64,000 nucleotides of DNA from Hyphomicrobiales bacterium (GCA_017305715.1 JAFKKG010000017.1:129814-193813); one strand, 5' to 3'. Counted from the stretch's first letter, positions 1-10,954 are shown. Numbers and translations are program-made. Notes: generated by a model not told the origin, from the sequence alone.

Positions 1-898
1 TGGTGGCCAGCGGCATGAAGCTGATATCGGCCGACGCGAGCTGTTCGGTGCTGCCGTCGCGCTTGACCCACTTGCCCGAGCCATAATGGTTGCCGTCGGC
101 TTGCCGCATCCGGTACAGCATCAGCTTTTCGCCGGTCTTGAAATGCAGCGACAGCCAGTCCCATCCGCTCTGGTCGGATGCCAGCGGCTGGCTGCTCCAT
201 TCACGGTCGAGCCAGGCCTGCCCGGTGACGTCGACGGTCTTGTCGTCGATGGCGAGGCTGCCTTTCGCCTGATAATGCGGCTGGCTGTAATAATAGGACG
301 CCTGCTCGCGCAGCGATTTGCGGCTGTAGCCGGCCTCGCCCTGCAACACCAGCGGCTGGTCGGCGTCGAGCCGTAGCGCGTAGCTGAAATCGGCTCCCGA
401 CGCCTTCAGTTCGAGTGGCGCCATGTTCGCCGCGTTGATCGGGTCCAATGCGCGCATTTCCCAGGAATCGATCCAGGCGCAAAATGGATTGGCGTCGGCG
501 CCCGCCTGTCCGACGCCGCCACGCGCAAAGGTCTCGGTGGTGCGATGGGTGTCGGCGCGCGTCACCGCGGCGTGGCCCATCCAGAGCTGCTGGTTGGCCC
601 AGCCCTCCTGCTGCGCGCCCGGCTTTGTCGCTTGCCGGAACAGCGTCCACTGCGCGCCGTATGGCGTGCCGTCGGCATCGGTGAGATTGGCGGTGACGTA
701 CCACCACTCGATGCGGAATTCCGGATGCGGGCCGTGATCGGCCGGGAACGAAAATGTCTTGCCGGGAACGACGGATGCATAGCCATTAGCGCTCTCGCCC
801 AAGCCCGCAAAACCCTGGCCCAATGCCTTGCCGCCGAGCGAGGCGAGAAGTATGCCGCTTGCAAAACTGCGGCGGGTGATCAGTCCACTACCGCTCAT
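1..898 (-). CDS. AttH/CrtC-type secreted lipocalin-like protein (3' end beyond window)
   Basis: Partial gene whose C-terminus lies beyond the left edge. About 299 codons are visible. The product starts MSGSGLITRRSFASGILLAS, a twin-arginine-type signal, so it is probably exported folded. The mature part carries conserved segments such as HPEFRIEWWYVTANL and WLDREWSSQ, typical of the CrtC/AttH family (carotenoid 1,2-hydratase-like, COG5621), whose members next to FtsX permeases have no settled reaction. The start codon overlaps the end of the permease gene by 11 bases, so it is the last gene of a three-gene operon with the ABC permease and ATPase. I infer it is a periplasmic partner or substrate of that transporter; a carotenoid role is unlikely here because no crt genes are present. 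Confidence 0.8.
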   Translation of the reverse strand, partial: MSGSGLITRRSFASGILLASLGGKALGQGFAGLGESANGYASVVPGKTFSFPADHGPHPEFRIEWWYVTANLTDADGTPYGAQWTLFRQATKPGAQQEGWANQQLWMGHAAVTRADTHRTTETFARGGVGQAGADANPFCAWIDSWEMRALDPINAANMAPLELKASGADFSYALRLDADQPLVLQGEAGYSRKSLREQASYYYSQPHYQAKGSLAIDDKTVDVTGQAWLDREWSSQPLASDQSGWDWLSLHFKTGEKLMLYRMRQADGNHYGSGKWVKRDGSTEQLASADISFMPLAT

Positions 899-3346
899 TG
901 GCAAAAATCCTGATCAAGCTGGCCGGCTGCATCCGCGCCAGTCGCAGCACCGGGAGTGTCGCCGCGCAAAACGCCGCGGCCATCGCGATGCCGACCAGCC
1001 ACAATAATTGCGACGGGAAGACGTGGAACGGCAGCCGCCAGCCGAACGCTTTCACATTGACGATCGCGAGCAGGCACCACGCCACCAGGAGGCCGAGCGG
1101 CAGCGCGAACAGCGCCGTGATCAGCGCGACCGACATGGTCTTCAAGAGTTCGATCGCGGCCAGCCTGCGCCGGGTGATGCCGATCGCCCATAGCGGCGCC
1201 AGCTGCGGCAGGCGCGAATTGCTCAGCGTCAGCAGGCTGGTGAGCAGCGCGATGCCGGCGACGCCGAGCGTGAAGGCGTTCAGCGCCGCGGTGACCGAGA
1301 AGGTGCGGTTGAAGATGCGTTTTGATTCGGCCTTCATCGTCGCCTGATCGGCGATGCTGCGGTCGTCGAGGCTGAATTTCTGCTGCAAAGCTGCGATCAA
1401 CGCTGGAATCTGTCCGGGTGCGACACGCAGCCCCAGCCGCGTCAGCGGAATTTCCGGAAAGCGCCGCGTCAGCGCGGCGTAGTTGACGGCGATCTGGCTT
1501 TTGGGATTGCCGTAATCGGCATAGATGCCGACGATGTCCAGCGGCCAGTTGCCGCCCGATGCCGGAACCTCGATGCGATCGCCGACCGACAATTTCAGCC
1601 GCCGTGCCAATTGTTCGCTGACGAGGCAGGCGGTGCCGGGGCGAAGTTTTTTCCAGGCCTCGGGCGCCGACTCCAACAGCGGCCAGCTATCGCGATAGAT
1701 GGTGTGATCGGGCAGGCCCAGCACCTCCAGCGGTGTGCCGGCCAATTGCGTGTCGGCGCGGCCGCCGGGCAGGATCGCTTCGACCTCCGGGCGTTCGCGC
1801 AGCCACGCCCTGATCTCGGTGGCCTGCGCATTGCTCGATGCGTTGATATAGACATCGGCCGCCAGCCGTCCGTCGAGCCAGACCAGGAAGGTGCGGTTGA
1901 AACTGCCGACCATGGTGCCGACGCCGACATTGACCGCGAGCGCCAGCAACAGCGCCATCAGCGCCAGCGACAGGCCCGAGAGCTGCTGGCGGCTGTCGGC
2001 CCAGAACCAGCTGCTGAGCGGACCGCGCGCGTGGCGCTGGCCGAACGCCAGCACGACCTCCAGCAGCATCGGCAGGATCAGCGCCGCGCCGAGCAGCAGC
2101 GCCGCGAGCACCGCAAAGCCGGACACCAGGGAATCGCCGAACAGCAGAAACGCGCCGGCGGCAGCGAACACGGCCAGCGCCAGCGCGCTCTGGAACATTA
2201 GCCAGCGGCGCTGCGCCTGTTGCCAGGCATAGGGCTGGGCGGTGGCGAGCAGCGGCAGGCGAAGCGCCTTGGTCAGGCTGGCCGCCGCCGCCGCGAGCGC
2301 GCCGATGATGCTGATCGCGATGCCTGCGAACCACCATTCGGCCTTCAGCGTCAATTGGCCGGGAATCTGCGCGCCATAGAGCCCGCGTAACGATGCGGCG
2401 ACATCGGGCAGCAATGCTGCCGCGATCAGATAGCCGCAGACGAGGCCGATCAGGCCTGCGACCAGCGCCAGCGACACCAGTTCGATCACCAGGACGGTAT
2501 TGAGCATCCGCGACGACACGCCGCAGGCGCGCAGGGTGCGCAGGGTCGGCAGGCGCTGCTCGAAGGCGAGGCCGATCGCGGAATTGACGATGAACAGGCC
2601 GACAAAGAACGACAACAGTCCGAAGGCGGTGAGGTTGAGATGGAAACTGTCGGTGAGGCGTTCGAGATCGCTTTCGGCGTCCGGCGCGACCAGGCGCAAG
2701 CCGTCGCCGGCGACATTTTCCAGTGGCACGGGCTTGCCCTTGACCTTGCCGACCAGCAGCCGCGAAAGCTGATCCGGCATCTTCAGCAGGCTTTGCGCGA
2801 TGCCGATATCGACCACGAGCACGCCCGGCGCCAGTTGCGGTTGCAGGCGAAGCGGCGGCAAGGTGATGCCGCCATTGGCGGAGGGCGTAGCGCCCTCGGC
2901 GAGCCCGAGATCGGCCTGCGTTTCCGCAGCGACCAGCGTTTGTCCCGGCCGCGTCACGAAGGATTGCAGATTCGATGTCTCGATGGCGGCCACGCTGCCG
3001 GCTTCACGCGGCAGGGTGACGGGCTCGATGCCAAGCAGGCGGAACGAACGGCCGCCGATCTGGATGCGGCCTTCGAGCACCGGCGATACCGGCCAGCCGG
3101 CGCGGCGCAGACTGGTGAACAGCTGCTGCGGAAAGGTCGGCGCGTCGCGGCCGACCAGCATCGCGGTGCGCGCGCCGCCGAACGTCGCGGCGGCGCGGTC
3201 GTAGGAGGTGCGGGCCTGCTGGTTGAGTGCCTGCACGCCGCTCCACAACGCGGTCGCCGAGATCAGCCCGATCAGCAGGGTCGCGAGCTGCATCGGATGC
3301 CGCCGCCAATGGCTGAGCAGCACGGCGAGCGTCCACAGCGCACGCT

Positions 3347-3350
<4 letters not shown>
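888..3350 (-). CDS. FtsX-like ABC transporter permease, 820 aa
   Basis: Large inner-membrane permease with an N-terminal membrane helix (around LIGLISATALWSGVQALN), a long periplasmic domain, and two sets of FtsX-type helices, one mid-protein (LTAFGLLSFFVGLFIVNSAIG) and one C-terminal (LNAFTLGVAGIALLTSLLTL). This duplicated layout matches the AttF/AttG and LolC/MacB-like superfamily in one chain. It overlaps the upstream ATPase gene by 4 bases and the downstream AttH-like gene by 11, so the three are translationally coupled. Such transporters move lipids, lipoproteins or signals outward or across the periplasm; the substrate cannot be read from sequence. The start follows directly from the ATGA overlap. 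Confidence 0.85.
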
Positions 3351-4021
<671 letters not shown>

Positions 4022-4261
4022 GCGCTGATGGGGAGCCTTGCAACGGCTACCGGTCTTTCAGGGAGGCTAACGCGTCAGGGATGCTGTCGCGGTGATACCT
4101 CGTTTGGGTGATCCGATGTGAGCGCTTGCAGCATATCAGGGCGGCATTGCGAGATCACGGCCTCAATATCAGGAACGACAGGATCGTGATCCGGTTGTAA
4201 CCGCACAAGGGGACCGCGTGATGCGAGTGTCGTTTGTCCGAGCAGTGCTGCAGCGCAGTTT

Positions 4262-4275
4262 TTTGTCGGTACAAA
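4262..4275. promoter_or_regulatory. Inverted repeat upstream of MFS gene (candidate operator)
   Basis: TTTGT-CGGT-ACAAA, a perfect 5-bp-arm inverted repeat about 90 bases before the MFS start. It resembles GntR/FCD-type operators (TTGT-N-ACAA). A second small palindrome, GGATC-GT-GATCC, lies at 4181-4192. The 341-base gap 4022-4362 holds nothing else I can recognise. Assignment as an operator is inference; no matching regulator is adjacent. Confidence 0.3.
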
Positions 4276-4362
4276 TACCTGATTGCGTTGCCGGGGAAGC
4301 CGCGGATAGCATCCGGGAGAGTCGAACGCCCAGGGCCGGCAACGACAAAATCAGAGGCTTCC

Positions 4363-5634
4363 ATGACTGAACAAGCGACGCCCAAGGGCGCCTGGAAAAT
4401 CACGTTTCTCTTGTTCCTGTTCATGCTGGTGAACTTCGCCGACAAGATCGTGGTCGGGCTGGCGGGCGTGCCGATCATGACCGAGTTGAAGCTCGACGCC
4501 GAACAGTTCGGCACCCTCGGCTCCTCGTTCTTCCTGCTGTTTTCGATCTCGGCCATCATCGTCGGATTCGTCGTCAACAGCGTTTCGACCCGCTGGGTGC
4601 TGCTGGTGATGGCGATCATCTGGTCGGTGGCGCAATTCCCGATGGTCGGCACCGTCAGTTTCACGACGCTCCTGATCTGCCGCATCATCCTCGGCGCCGG
4701 CGAAGGGCCGGCATTCTCGGTGGCAGTGCATGCGATCTACAAATGGTTTCCCGATGAGAAGCGCACGCTGCCGACCGCGATCCTGTCACAGGGGTCGGCG
4801 TTCGGGGTGATCCTCGCAGTGCCGGCACTGAACTGGGTTATCGTCAATCATAACTGGCATTACGCGTTCGGCGCGCTCGGCGTGGTCGGCCTGATGTGGG
4901 TGGTGGCATGGCTGCTGATGGGCAAGGAAGGCCCGCTGGTGCAGAACGTCGCGATGGCGGCCGCTGATCCGCGCGTGCCGTATTTTCAGCTTCTGACCTC
5001 GCGCACCTTCATCGGCTGCTGCGCAGCGACCTTCGGTGCCTACTGGGCGCTTTCGCTCGGCCTCACCTGGTTTACGCCCTTCATCGTGCAGGGGCTGGGC
5101 TTCTCGCAAGCGGATGCGGGCTGGATTTCGGTGCTGCCATGGGTGTTCGGCGCCGTGGTCGTGCTGATCGCAGGCTGGGTCTCGCAGGTGATGCTGGCGC
5201 GGGGATTTACGACGCGCGGCGCGCGCGGTGTGCTGGGATCGGTGCCGATGATCATCGGCGGCCTGATTCTCGCCACGCTGTCCTATTTCCCGCCCGGGGG
5301 GACGATGATCGCCGTGCTCGTGTTCGGCACCGGATTATGCGGCGCGATCTATGTGGTTTGCCCGCCGATGCTCGGCGAGTTCACCCCAGTGTCGCAGCGC
5401 GGCGCCGTGATCGCGATCTACGGCGCGATCTACACCTTTGCCGGTATTTTGGCGCCGGGGGTGATGGGCGCCGTCATCAAGCACGCGGCGACGCCGCTCG
5501 ACGGCTACATGACCGGATTCACCATCAACGCCGCCATCATGATCGCGTCGGGATTGCTCGGGCTGTTGCTGTTGTGGCCCAACACCGAGCGGGCAAGGCT
5601 GGCGGCCCAGGCGGCGCGGCCGAAATTCGCGTGA
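4363..5634 (+). CDS. MFS transporter, 423 aa
   Basis: Twelve-helix major facilitator with an N-terminal first helix ITFLLFLFMLVNFADKIVVG and a loop of the ACS type (anion:cation symporter; glucarate/phthalate-like carriers), e.g. RIILGAGEGPAFSVAVHAIYKWFP. The start at MTEQATPKG was chosen because an upstream in-frame ATG adds an unrelated leader of 43 residues. It is followed after 4 bases by a glutathione transferase gene and the two are probably cotranscribed. The substrate is likely an organic acid, by family resemblance only. Confidence 0.85.
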   Translation: MTEQATPKGAWKITFLLFLFMLVNFADKIVVGLAGVPIMTELKLDAEQFGTLGSSFFLLFSISAIIVGFVVNSVSTRWVLLVMAIIWSVAQFPMVGTVSFTTLLICRIILGAGEGPAFSVAVHAIYKWFPDEKRTLPTAILSQGSAFGVILAVPALNWVIVNHNWHYAFGALGVVGLMWVVAWLLMGKEGPLVQNVAMAAADPRVPYFQLLTSRTFIGCCAATFGAYWALSLGLTWFTPFIVQGLGFSQADAGWISVLPWVFGAVVVLIAGWVSQVMLARGFTTRGARGVLGSVPMIIGGLILATLSYFPPGGTMIAVLVFGTGLCGAIYVVCPPMLGEFTPVSQRGAVIAIYGAIYTFAGILAPGVMGAVIKHAATPLDGYMTGFTINAAIMIASGLLGLLLLWPNTERARLAAQAARPKFA

Positions 5635-5638
5635 AATA

Positions 5639-6298
5639 ATGGCCCGCTACCGACTGCATTGCATCGGCGCGTCCGGCAATTCCTACAAGCTGGCGCTGTA
5701 CATGAACTGCGCCGGCCTCGACTGGGAGCCGGTCGGGGTGGATTTTGCCGGCGGGGTCACCCGCGATCCGAACTGGCGCGCCGGCACCAATGCGATGGGC
5801 GAAGTGCCGGTGCTCGAGGTCGATGGGCAATTGATGTCGCAGTCGGGCGCGATCCTGGTCTGGCTGGCGGAAACCACCGGCCATTTCGCGCCGGCCGCCG
5901 ACCAGCGCTTTGAGGCCTTGCGCTGGATCATGTTCGACAATCATAAATTCACCAACAACCATGCGATGCACCGGTTTCAGAAATCATTCATGCCGGAGCC
6001 GGTGCATCCGGCGATCCTTTCGTTCCTGCGCGGACGCACTGAATCCAGCTTTTCGATCGTCAACAAGCATCTCGCCGACCGCCTCTTCATGCTGGGCGAC
6101 AAGCCGACCATCGTAGATTTCTCGCTCGCGGGGTATGTGTATTACCCGCCGGAAGAGACCGGATTCGATATCGCGGCGGATTATCCCGCGCTCGATGCCT
6201 GGCGGCAGCGCCTTGCCGCGCTGCCGGGCTGGAAGCCGCCTTACGACCTGATGCCGTTCGGATCGGATCTGCGGACGACGATGATCCGGCCGGCATAA
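5639..6298 (+). CDS. Glutathione S-transferase family protein, 219 aa
   Basis: Thioredoxin-like N-terminal domain (residues 1-80) with the glutathione-binding NAMGEVPVLEVDG loop (cis-Pro) and QSGAILVWLAE, where the Ser contacts glutathione. An all-helical C-terminal domain follows. The N-terminal CIGASGNSYKLALYM positions a Ser as the likely catalytic residue. It is linked to the preceding MFS gene (4-base gap). The role is probably detoxification or a glutathione-dependent step on the imported compound; the exact class cannot be assigned. Confidence 0.85.
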   Translation: MARYRLHCIGASGNSYKLALYMNCAGLDWEPVGVDFAGGVTRDPNWRAGTNAMGEVPVLEVDGQLMSQSGAILVWLAETTGHFAPAADQRFEALRWIMFDNHKFTNNHAMHRFQKSFMPEPVHPAILSFLRGRTESSFSIVNKHLADRLFMLGDKPTIVDFSLAGYVYYPPEETGFDIAADYPALDAWRQRLAALPGWKPPYDLMPFGSDLRTTMIRPA

Positions 6299-6339
6299 CG
6301 GTCGGTCGTTTCGGGCGCACGCCGCTTTGGGAGAAGGTC

Positions 6340-7452
6340 ATGGCGACGAGAATTCCGGGACACGCAGCCATGACAGCGCTCGCGCTGTTGCTGGCGTTGC
6401 CGGTTGCCATCGGCCATCCCGGCTTCACGTCGCCGGCGCTGGCGCAGGGCACACTCACGAAACAGCAATCGGACGCACTGGCTGCGTACAATGAGGCGGT
6501 AAAGAATTTTGAGGCCATCCTCGGCCAGCGGCGCGCGCAGATCGATGCAAGGCAACCGCTGCCGAACCTGCCGGGACAGGCGCTCTATCTGGCGCGCAAC
6601 AGGATGCTGAGCGCCTACAAGGACCTCACCGATCTGCTGCCGTCCAGGATCGGTGGACCCAACAAATACGACATCCCGCCGGCGTATTTCAACGCCGCGA
6701 CCGAGCCGCTGCTCGACGAATACACCAAGCTGTTCGGCCTGATGCAGGCGCCACCCGCCAGCGCGCAGAAATCCGATACCCCGTTCAAGGACGTCGTCGA
6801 TCTGGGCACGGCCATTGCGCGCGCGAAAGGCCTCGATGCCGCCAGCGCCGAAGCGGCGGGTCGCATCAGCCTCGGGCTGTTCTTTGCCGAGACCAATGGC
6901 AATCAGACCATCGGCAATGCGCGCTCGAACAAATACAAGGGAAGCCTGCAAACCGGCATATCCGAGGATCTGAACGGCCGCCGGAAATGGGCGGCGATAA
7001 GGCCGTCGATCGCAGCGTTCGATCCGGCGCTGATCCAGCGCGACGACAAGGAGGAGGCGCGGGCCGGCAATCTGGACCGCCGCTACAATCACTGGACCTC
7101 GGTGCGCGATGCGCTGATGAACGCGCATGCGGAAGTCTTCCCGCAGGTGCCGGCGATCGTGAAGACGCTGCCCGACCCGATCGATCAAATGAAGCTGTTT
7201 GAACTGATCCAGATCATTCCCGCGCCGACCAAATCCGCGCTCAGGTCGGGCAATCTGCTCAACTATCGGGTTTCCGATCCCAGGATCATGGGCTTCCTGC
7301 GCAACAACAGCGTCTTCACCTTTGGACAGGCCGACCGGGCCAGGACATCGGCGACCTTCCGCGAAATCCTCGATGCGATGTGGCTGTTCAATGCCAAGTT
7401 CGAACAGGCGCTGGCCCGGTTCGGGGAGGTCAAGGCGGGAAAAAAGAGTTGA
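6340..7452 (+). CDS. Secreted protein of unknown function, 370 aa
   Basis: Begins with a Sec-type signal peptide (MTALALLLALPVAIGHPGF with a cleavage-like ALAQG near residue 35). The rest is soluble and alpha-helix-rich, with no catalytic motif that I recognise. The segment AETNGNQTIGNARSNKYKGS, about residue 185, is polar and distinctive and slightly resembles cell-wall-active folds, but this is not enough for a call. An AGAAGG-like ribosome site (gggagaaggtc) directly precedes the ATG. The next gene, a cell-wall amidase, is 68 bases downstream on the same strand, so a periplasmic or envelope role is plausible. Confidence 0.6.
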   Translation: MATRIPGHAAMTALALLLALPVAIGHPGFTSPALAQGTLTKQQSDALAAYNEAVKNFEAILGQRRAQIDARQPLPNLPGQALYLARNRMLSAYKDLTDLLPSRIGGPNKYDIPPAYFNAATEPLLDEYTKLFGLMQAPPASAQKSDTPFKDVVDLGTAIARAKGLDAASAEAAGRISLGLFFAETNGNQTIGNARSNKYKGSLQTGISEDLNGRRKWAAIRPSIAAFDPALIQRDDKEEARAGNLDRRYNHWTSVRDALMNAHAEVFPQVPAIVKTLPDPIDQMKLFELIQIIPAPTKSALRSGNLLNYRVSDPRIMGFLRNNSVFTFGQADRARTSATFREILDAMWLFNAKFEQALARFGEVKAGKKS

Positions 7453-7520
7453 AGGGACAAAAGGGTTGAAGCGGCGGTGCGATCTTGCAACCGGCAACTC
7501 ATGGTTCATACTCGCCGCCG

Positions 7521-8489
7521 ATGCTCTCTCGTTCGGTCATGAAGACGGATCATTGGCGCACCCTCGCCGCGGCGATGGTCGTCCTGGTGCTGCTGCCGGT
7601 CGAGGTCAGCGATGCCGGCTGGCTGTCGGATATGTTGAAAGGCTCGTCAAAGCAGGGGCAGCCGAAGCGCGCCGCGGCGCAAAAGCCTGCCGCCTCGCCG
7701 AAGCGCCGGGCTGCAAGGCAGGCCGAACGCAAGCCGGCCAGCGCGAAGCCCGCCACCTTGAATCCTGCCGCTGCAAAGCCGGTCGCCGCGAGCTGCGATC
7801 CGGCAAAATTCCGCATCGTCGTCGACGTCGGCCATACCGCCGAATCGGAAGGCGCCATGAGCGCGCGCAACATCTCCGAATTCGTCTACAATCTGCGCCT
7901 GGCGCGGCGGATCGAGGAGAAGCTGAAGGCCGAGGGATTTGCCGAGACCAAGCTGCTGGTGACCGAAGGCAAGGCGCGCTCGAGCCTCGTCAGGCGCGTT
8001 GCCGCGGCGAGCAATCTGTCAGCGAACCTGTTCCTGTCGATCCACCATGATTCCGTGCCCAAAAAATTCCTCGAGAGCTGGGAGTTCGAAGGCAAGAAAA
8101 GCAGTTTCAGCGACCGCTTCAGCGGCTATTCCGTCTTCGTCTCCACCGACAACCCGGAGTACAGGACCAGCCTCTCGATCGCCGAACTGGTGGCCAAGGA
8201 GATGAAGGGCCAAGGCCTGAAATATGCCGAGCAATATTCGCAGTCCATCATGGGCAAGTACCAGCATCCGCTGCTGAACAAGGAAACCGGCGTCTACAGC
8301 TATGACAAGCTGATCGTGCTGAAAAAGACCAGGATGGCGGCCGTGCTGCTCGAGGCCGGCTCGATCATCAACCGCGACGAAGAACTCAGGATGGACTCGC
8401 CCGAATACCGCAACATCGTCAGCAGCGGTGTCGCTGTCGCCATCAAGGAATACTGCGATCGCCGATGGGGTATTCTGGGCCCGCTGTGA
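7521..8489 (+). CDS. N-acetylmuramoyl-L-alanine amidase (Amidase_3), 322 aa
   Basis: Zinc peptidoglycan amidase. After a signal peptide (LAAAMVVLVLLPVEVSDA) and a Lys/Ala/Pro-rich linker of about 50 residues comes the catalytic domain: VDVGHTAE (first zinc His, about residue 105), ISEFVYNL (zinc Glu), SIHHDS (second zinc His) and LLEAG (catalytic Glu). It cleaves the amide between MurNAc and L-Ala in the periplasm. I placed the start at the first ATG that gives a signal peptide directly; an in-frame TTG 36 bases earlier and an ATG 18 bases later are alternatives. It lacks the AMIN domain of AmiC. Confidence 0.85.
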   Translation: MLSRSVMKTDHWRTLAAAMVVLVLLPVEVSDAGWLSDMLKGSSKQGQPKRAAAQKPAASPKRRAARQAERKPASAKPATLNPAAAKPVAASCDPAKFRIVVDVGHTAESEGAMSARNISEFVYNLRLARRIEEKLKAEGFAETKLLVTEGKARSSLVRRVAAASNLSANLFLSIHHDSVPKKFLESWEFEGKKSSFSDRFSGYSVFVSTDNPEYRTSLSIAELVAKEMKGQGLKYAEQYSQSIMGKYQHPLLNKETGVYSYDKLIVLKKTRMAAVLLEAGSIINRDEELRMDSPEYRNIVSSGVAVAIKEYCDRRWGILGPL

Positions 8490-8508
8490 GCGCCAGCCGA
8501 CGGGCGCG

Positions 8509-9081
8509 TCAGCGGGGAGCGCTGGGGATGATCGACGAAGCGCCCGGCAGCGCATTGAACTCGCTGTCGATCCTGCCGGATTGTTGTTGCACGTAACCGA
8601 CCCCGAGCGACAGGCTGAGATTCGACATGGGCTTGAATTCGATGCCGACATTGGCGCGGTAGCCCGGCAGCGTGCCGGACTTGCTGTCGAACGGCGAAAA
8701 CGGGCTGCCGATGCCGGTGTTGTATTTCAGGGTGTCGAGGCCGGCATAGACCGTCACCGGCAATCCGCCCGCGCTGCCGAAATTGTAGCCGGCCTGCACG
8801 CCTTCGTAACGAAGCGAGCCGAAATTGCCGAACGTTCCGGCCTGGTTGATCCCGCTCCAGTTCAAGCCCGCGCTGCTGCTGGTACTGCCGACGAACATGC
8901 CGTTCTGGAAATTGTAGCGCGCAGGCGCATTCTGGTCGTCAGGCAGCGCGCCGCCAAAGCCGATCGGCCAACCCGAGTTCCAATAGGGCACGGGCGTGGC
9001 CTGGGCATGGGCCGTCCGCCCACCCAGACCCAGCGTCGCCAGGACGATTGCGAGACCCAATCTGCCTGCAAAAACCAGCAT
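8509..9081 (-). CDS. Small outer-membrane beta-barrel protein, 190 aa
   Basis: Signal peptide MLVFAGRLGLAIVLATLGLGGRTAHAQ. It is followed by alternating amphipathic strands such as YEGVQAGYNFGS, LPVTVYAGLDTLKYN and LSLSLGVGYVQQQSG, in the style of rhizobial porin-like barrels (OmpW/Omp31-like). The Gly- and Asn-rich middle is typical of outer-membrane loops. It converges with the amidase gene, separated by 19 bases. The family is not identified beyond outer-membrane barrel. The start at 9081 gives a canonical signal; a longer reading to 9147 would add an unlikely leader. Confidence 0.65.
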   Translation of the reverse strand: MLVFAGRLGLAIVLATLGLGGRTAHAQATPVPYWNSGWPIGFGGALPDDQNAPARYNFQNGMFVGSTSSSAGLNWSGINQAGTFGNFGSLRYEGVQAGYNFGSAGGLPVTVYAGLDTLKYNTGIGSPFSPFDSKSGTLPGYRANVGIEFKPMSNLSLSLGVGYVQQQSGRIDSEFNALPGASSIIPSAPR

Positions 9082-9211
9082 TCGCACCACCGCCAAATCT
9101 CCCGCAATTATACCCTCCGGGCATGGGGAACGCCAGCGCGTCGCCACGCCGCGGCAGCGAGCGCCGGGCTCGATGGGGCGACGACTGGCTTCGGTTGCGG
9201 TTCAGCGGGCC

Positions 9212-10954
9212 TTAGCTCGCCGCGGCACCAAATTTCGGCTGGCTGCCTTGCGTGCCGCGCACCAGTTTGCCCGGACGCGCGCCGGTGGCCTTGCCGCCGC
9301 GCTGCGTCACCACGCCGGAGACGATGGTGGCGTCATAACCGTCGACCTGCTGCATCAGGCGGCGGCCGCCGACCGGGAGGTCGTAATGCACCTTCGGCGG
9401 ATGCAGATGCAATTTGTCGTAGTCGATGACGTTGACGTCGGCCTTGAAGCCCGGCGCGATCACGCCGCGATCGTAGAGGCCGATCGAGAGCGCGGTCTTG
9501 CGCGACTGCGCCGCCACCACGAACGGGATCGACAGCTTCTCGCCGCGGGTGCGATCGCGGGTCCAGTGCGTCAGCAGATAGGTCGGGAAAGAGGCGTCAC
9601 AGATGATGCCGCAATGCGCGCCGCCGTCGGAAAGGCCCGGCACTGAATTGGGATGGCTCAGCATCTCGCGCGTCGAATCGAGATTGCCGTCGCCGTAATT
9701 GAGGAACGGCACGTAGAGCATGCCGCGGCCCTCATCGGTCAGCATGGCATCATAGGCCAGCGCTTCCGGCTGCACGCCCTGGCGGCGGGCCTGCGCGCCC
9801 AGCGTATTTTCCGGCGGCTGTTCGTAATCCGGCGGATTACCCAGCAGATACATCTTGTCGTAGTTCGGGCGGAAGAACAGCGGATCGTCGGTCGCGGTGG
9901 CATGTTCGCTGAGGATCGCGGCGCGCACCTCCGGCTGACGCAGGCGTGCCAGCCTCTCTTTCAGCGGCAGTTTGGCGATTGCCTGATAGCTCGGATGGGT
10001 CTGGAACGGGTTGCGCGACAGTTCGAGGCCGAGCATCAGCCCGACCGGGCGCGCGGCGATCTGCGCGGTGATGGAAAGCCCGCGCGCGGAAGCCGCCGCG
10101 ATGGTGTCGAAAGTCTGGCGCCAGCGCTGCGGCGCCTTGTCGTTCTGCGTGATCGAGAACGTGACCGGGATTCTGGTGTTCTCGGCCACCCGCAGCATCA
10201 TCGGCAAATCTTCGTTGATGGTGGAGAGATCGAGCACGAACTGTAAAACACTGCGGCCCTGGCTGTGCATGGCGGCGGCAATCGCGGTCAGTTCGTCCTC
10301 GCCGGCCTTCAGCGTCGGCGTGAAGTCGCCGGTCGAGGTGCGGTGGTTGAGCGTGCGCGAGGTCGAGAAGCCGAGTGCGCCCGCGCGCACGGCATCAGCC
10401 GCCAGTGTTGCCATCGCCTTGTTGTCTTCGGGCGTGGACGGATCGCGGCGTGCGCCGCGGTCGCCCATCACATACACGCGCAAGGCGGCATGCGGCAGTT
10501 GCGCGCCGACATCCATGTCGAAGCTCCGCTTCGACAGCCAGTCCATGTATTCGGGAAAGCTTTCCCAGGCCCAGGGAATGCCGGCGCTCAGTACCGGCTC
10601 GGGAATATCCTCGACACCTTCCATCAACTGGATCAGGCGGACATGGTCGCTCGGCCGGCACGGCGCAAAACCGACGCCGCAATTGCCCATGATCGCCGTG
10701 GTGACGCCGTTCTGCGAGGAGGGCGTGATGTCCTGGCTCCAGGTGACCTGGCCGTCATAATGGGTGTGAACGTCGACAAAGCCGGGTGCGACCAGCTTGC
10801 CTTTGGCGTCGATCTCTTCCTTGCCCTTGCCCAAAACCTTGCCGACCTCGGTGATGCGGCCGCCCGAGATGGCGACATCGGCCTCATAGAGGTCGCCGCC
10901 TCTGCCATCGGCAATGTTGCCGCCGCGGATTACGAGATCAGGGGAACTGGTCAT
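9212..10954 (-). CDS. N-acyl-D-amino-acid deacylase family amidohydrolase, 580 aa
   Basis: Metal-dependent amidohydrolase. It has the N-terminal urease-like strand region LVIRGGNIADGRG, the metal site FVDVHTHYDGQ (HxH, about residue 63), the conserved TTAIMGNCGVGFAPC and the late GLSDGGAHCG (Asp ligand). This is the D-aminoacylase / N-acyl-D-Asp or -Glu deacylase group, which releases D-amino acids from N-acylated forms; exact substrate unknown. The next gene upstream in the same direction is an MFS carrier, suggesting an uptake and deacylation pair. Length matches the 480-580 residue family. Confidence 0.85.
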   Translation of the reverse strand: MTSSPDLVIRGGNIADGRGGDLYEADVAISGGRITEVGKVLGKGKEEIDAKGKLVAPGFVDVHTHYDGQVTWSQDITPSSQNGVTTAIMGNCGVGFAPCRPSDHVRLIQLMEGVEDIPEPVLSAGIPWAWESFPEYMDWLSKRSFDMDVGAQLPHAALRVYVMGDRGARRDPSTPEDNKAMATLAADAVRAGALGFSTSRTLNHRTSTGDFTPTLKAGEDELTAIAAAMHSQGRSVLQFVLDLSTINEDLPMMLRVAENTRIPVTFSITQNDKAPQRWRQTFDTIAAASARGLSITAQIAARPVGLMLGLELSRNPFQTHPSYQAIAKLPLKERLARLRQPEVRAAILSEHATATDDPLFFRPNYDKMYLLGNPPDYEQPPENTLGAQARRQGVQPEALAYDAMLTDEGRGMLYVPFLNYGDGNLDSTREMLSHPNSVPGLSDGGAHCGIICDASFPTYLLTHWTRDRTRGEKLSIPFVVAAQSRKTALSIGLYDRGVIAPGFKADVNVIDYDKLHLHPPKVHYDLPVGGRRLMQQVDGYDATIVSGVVTQRGGKATGARPGKLVRGTQGSQPKFGAAAS

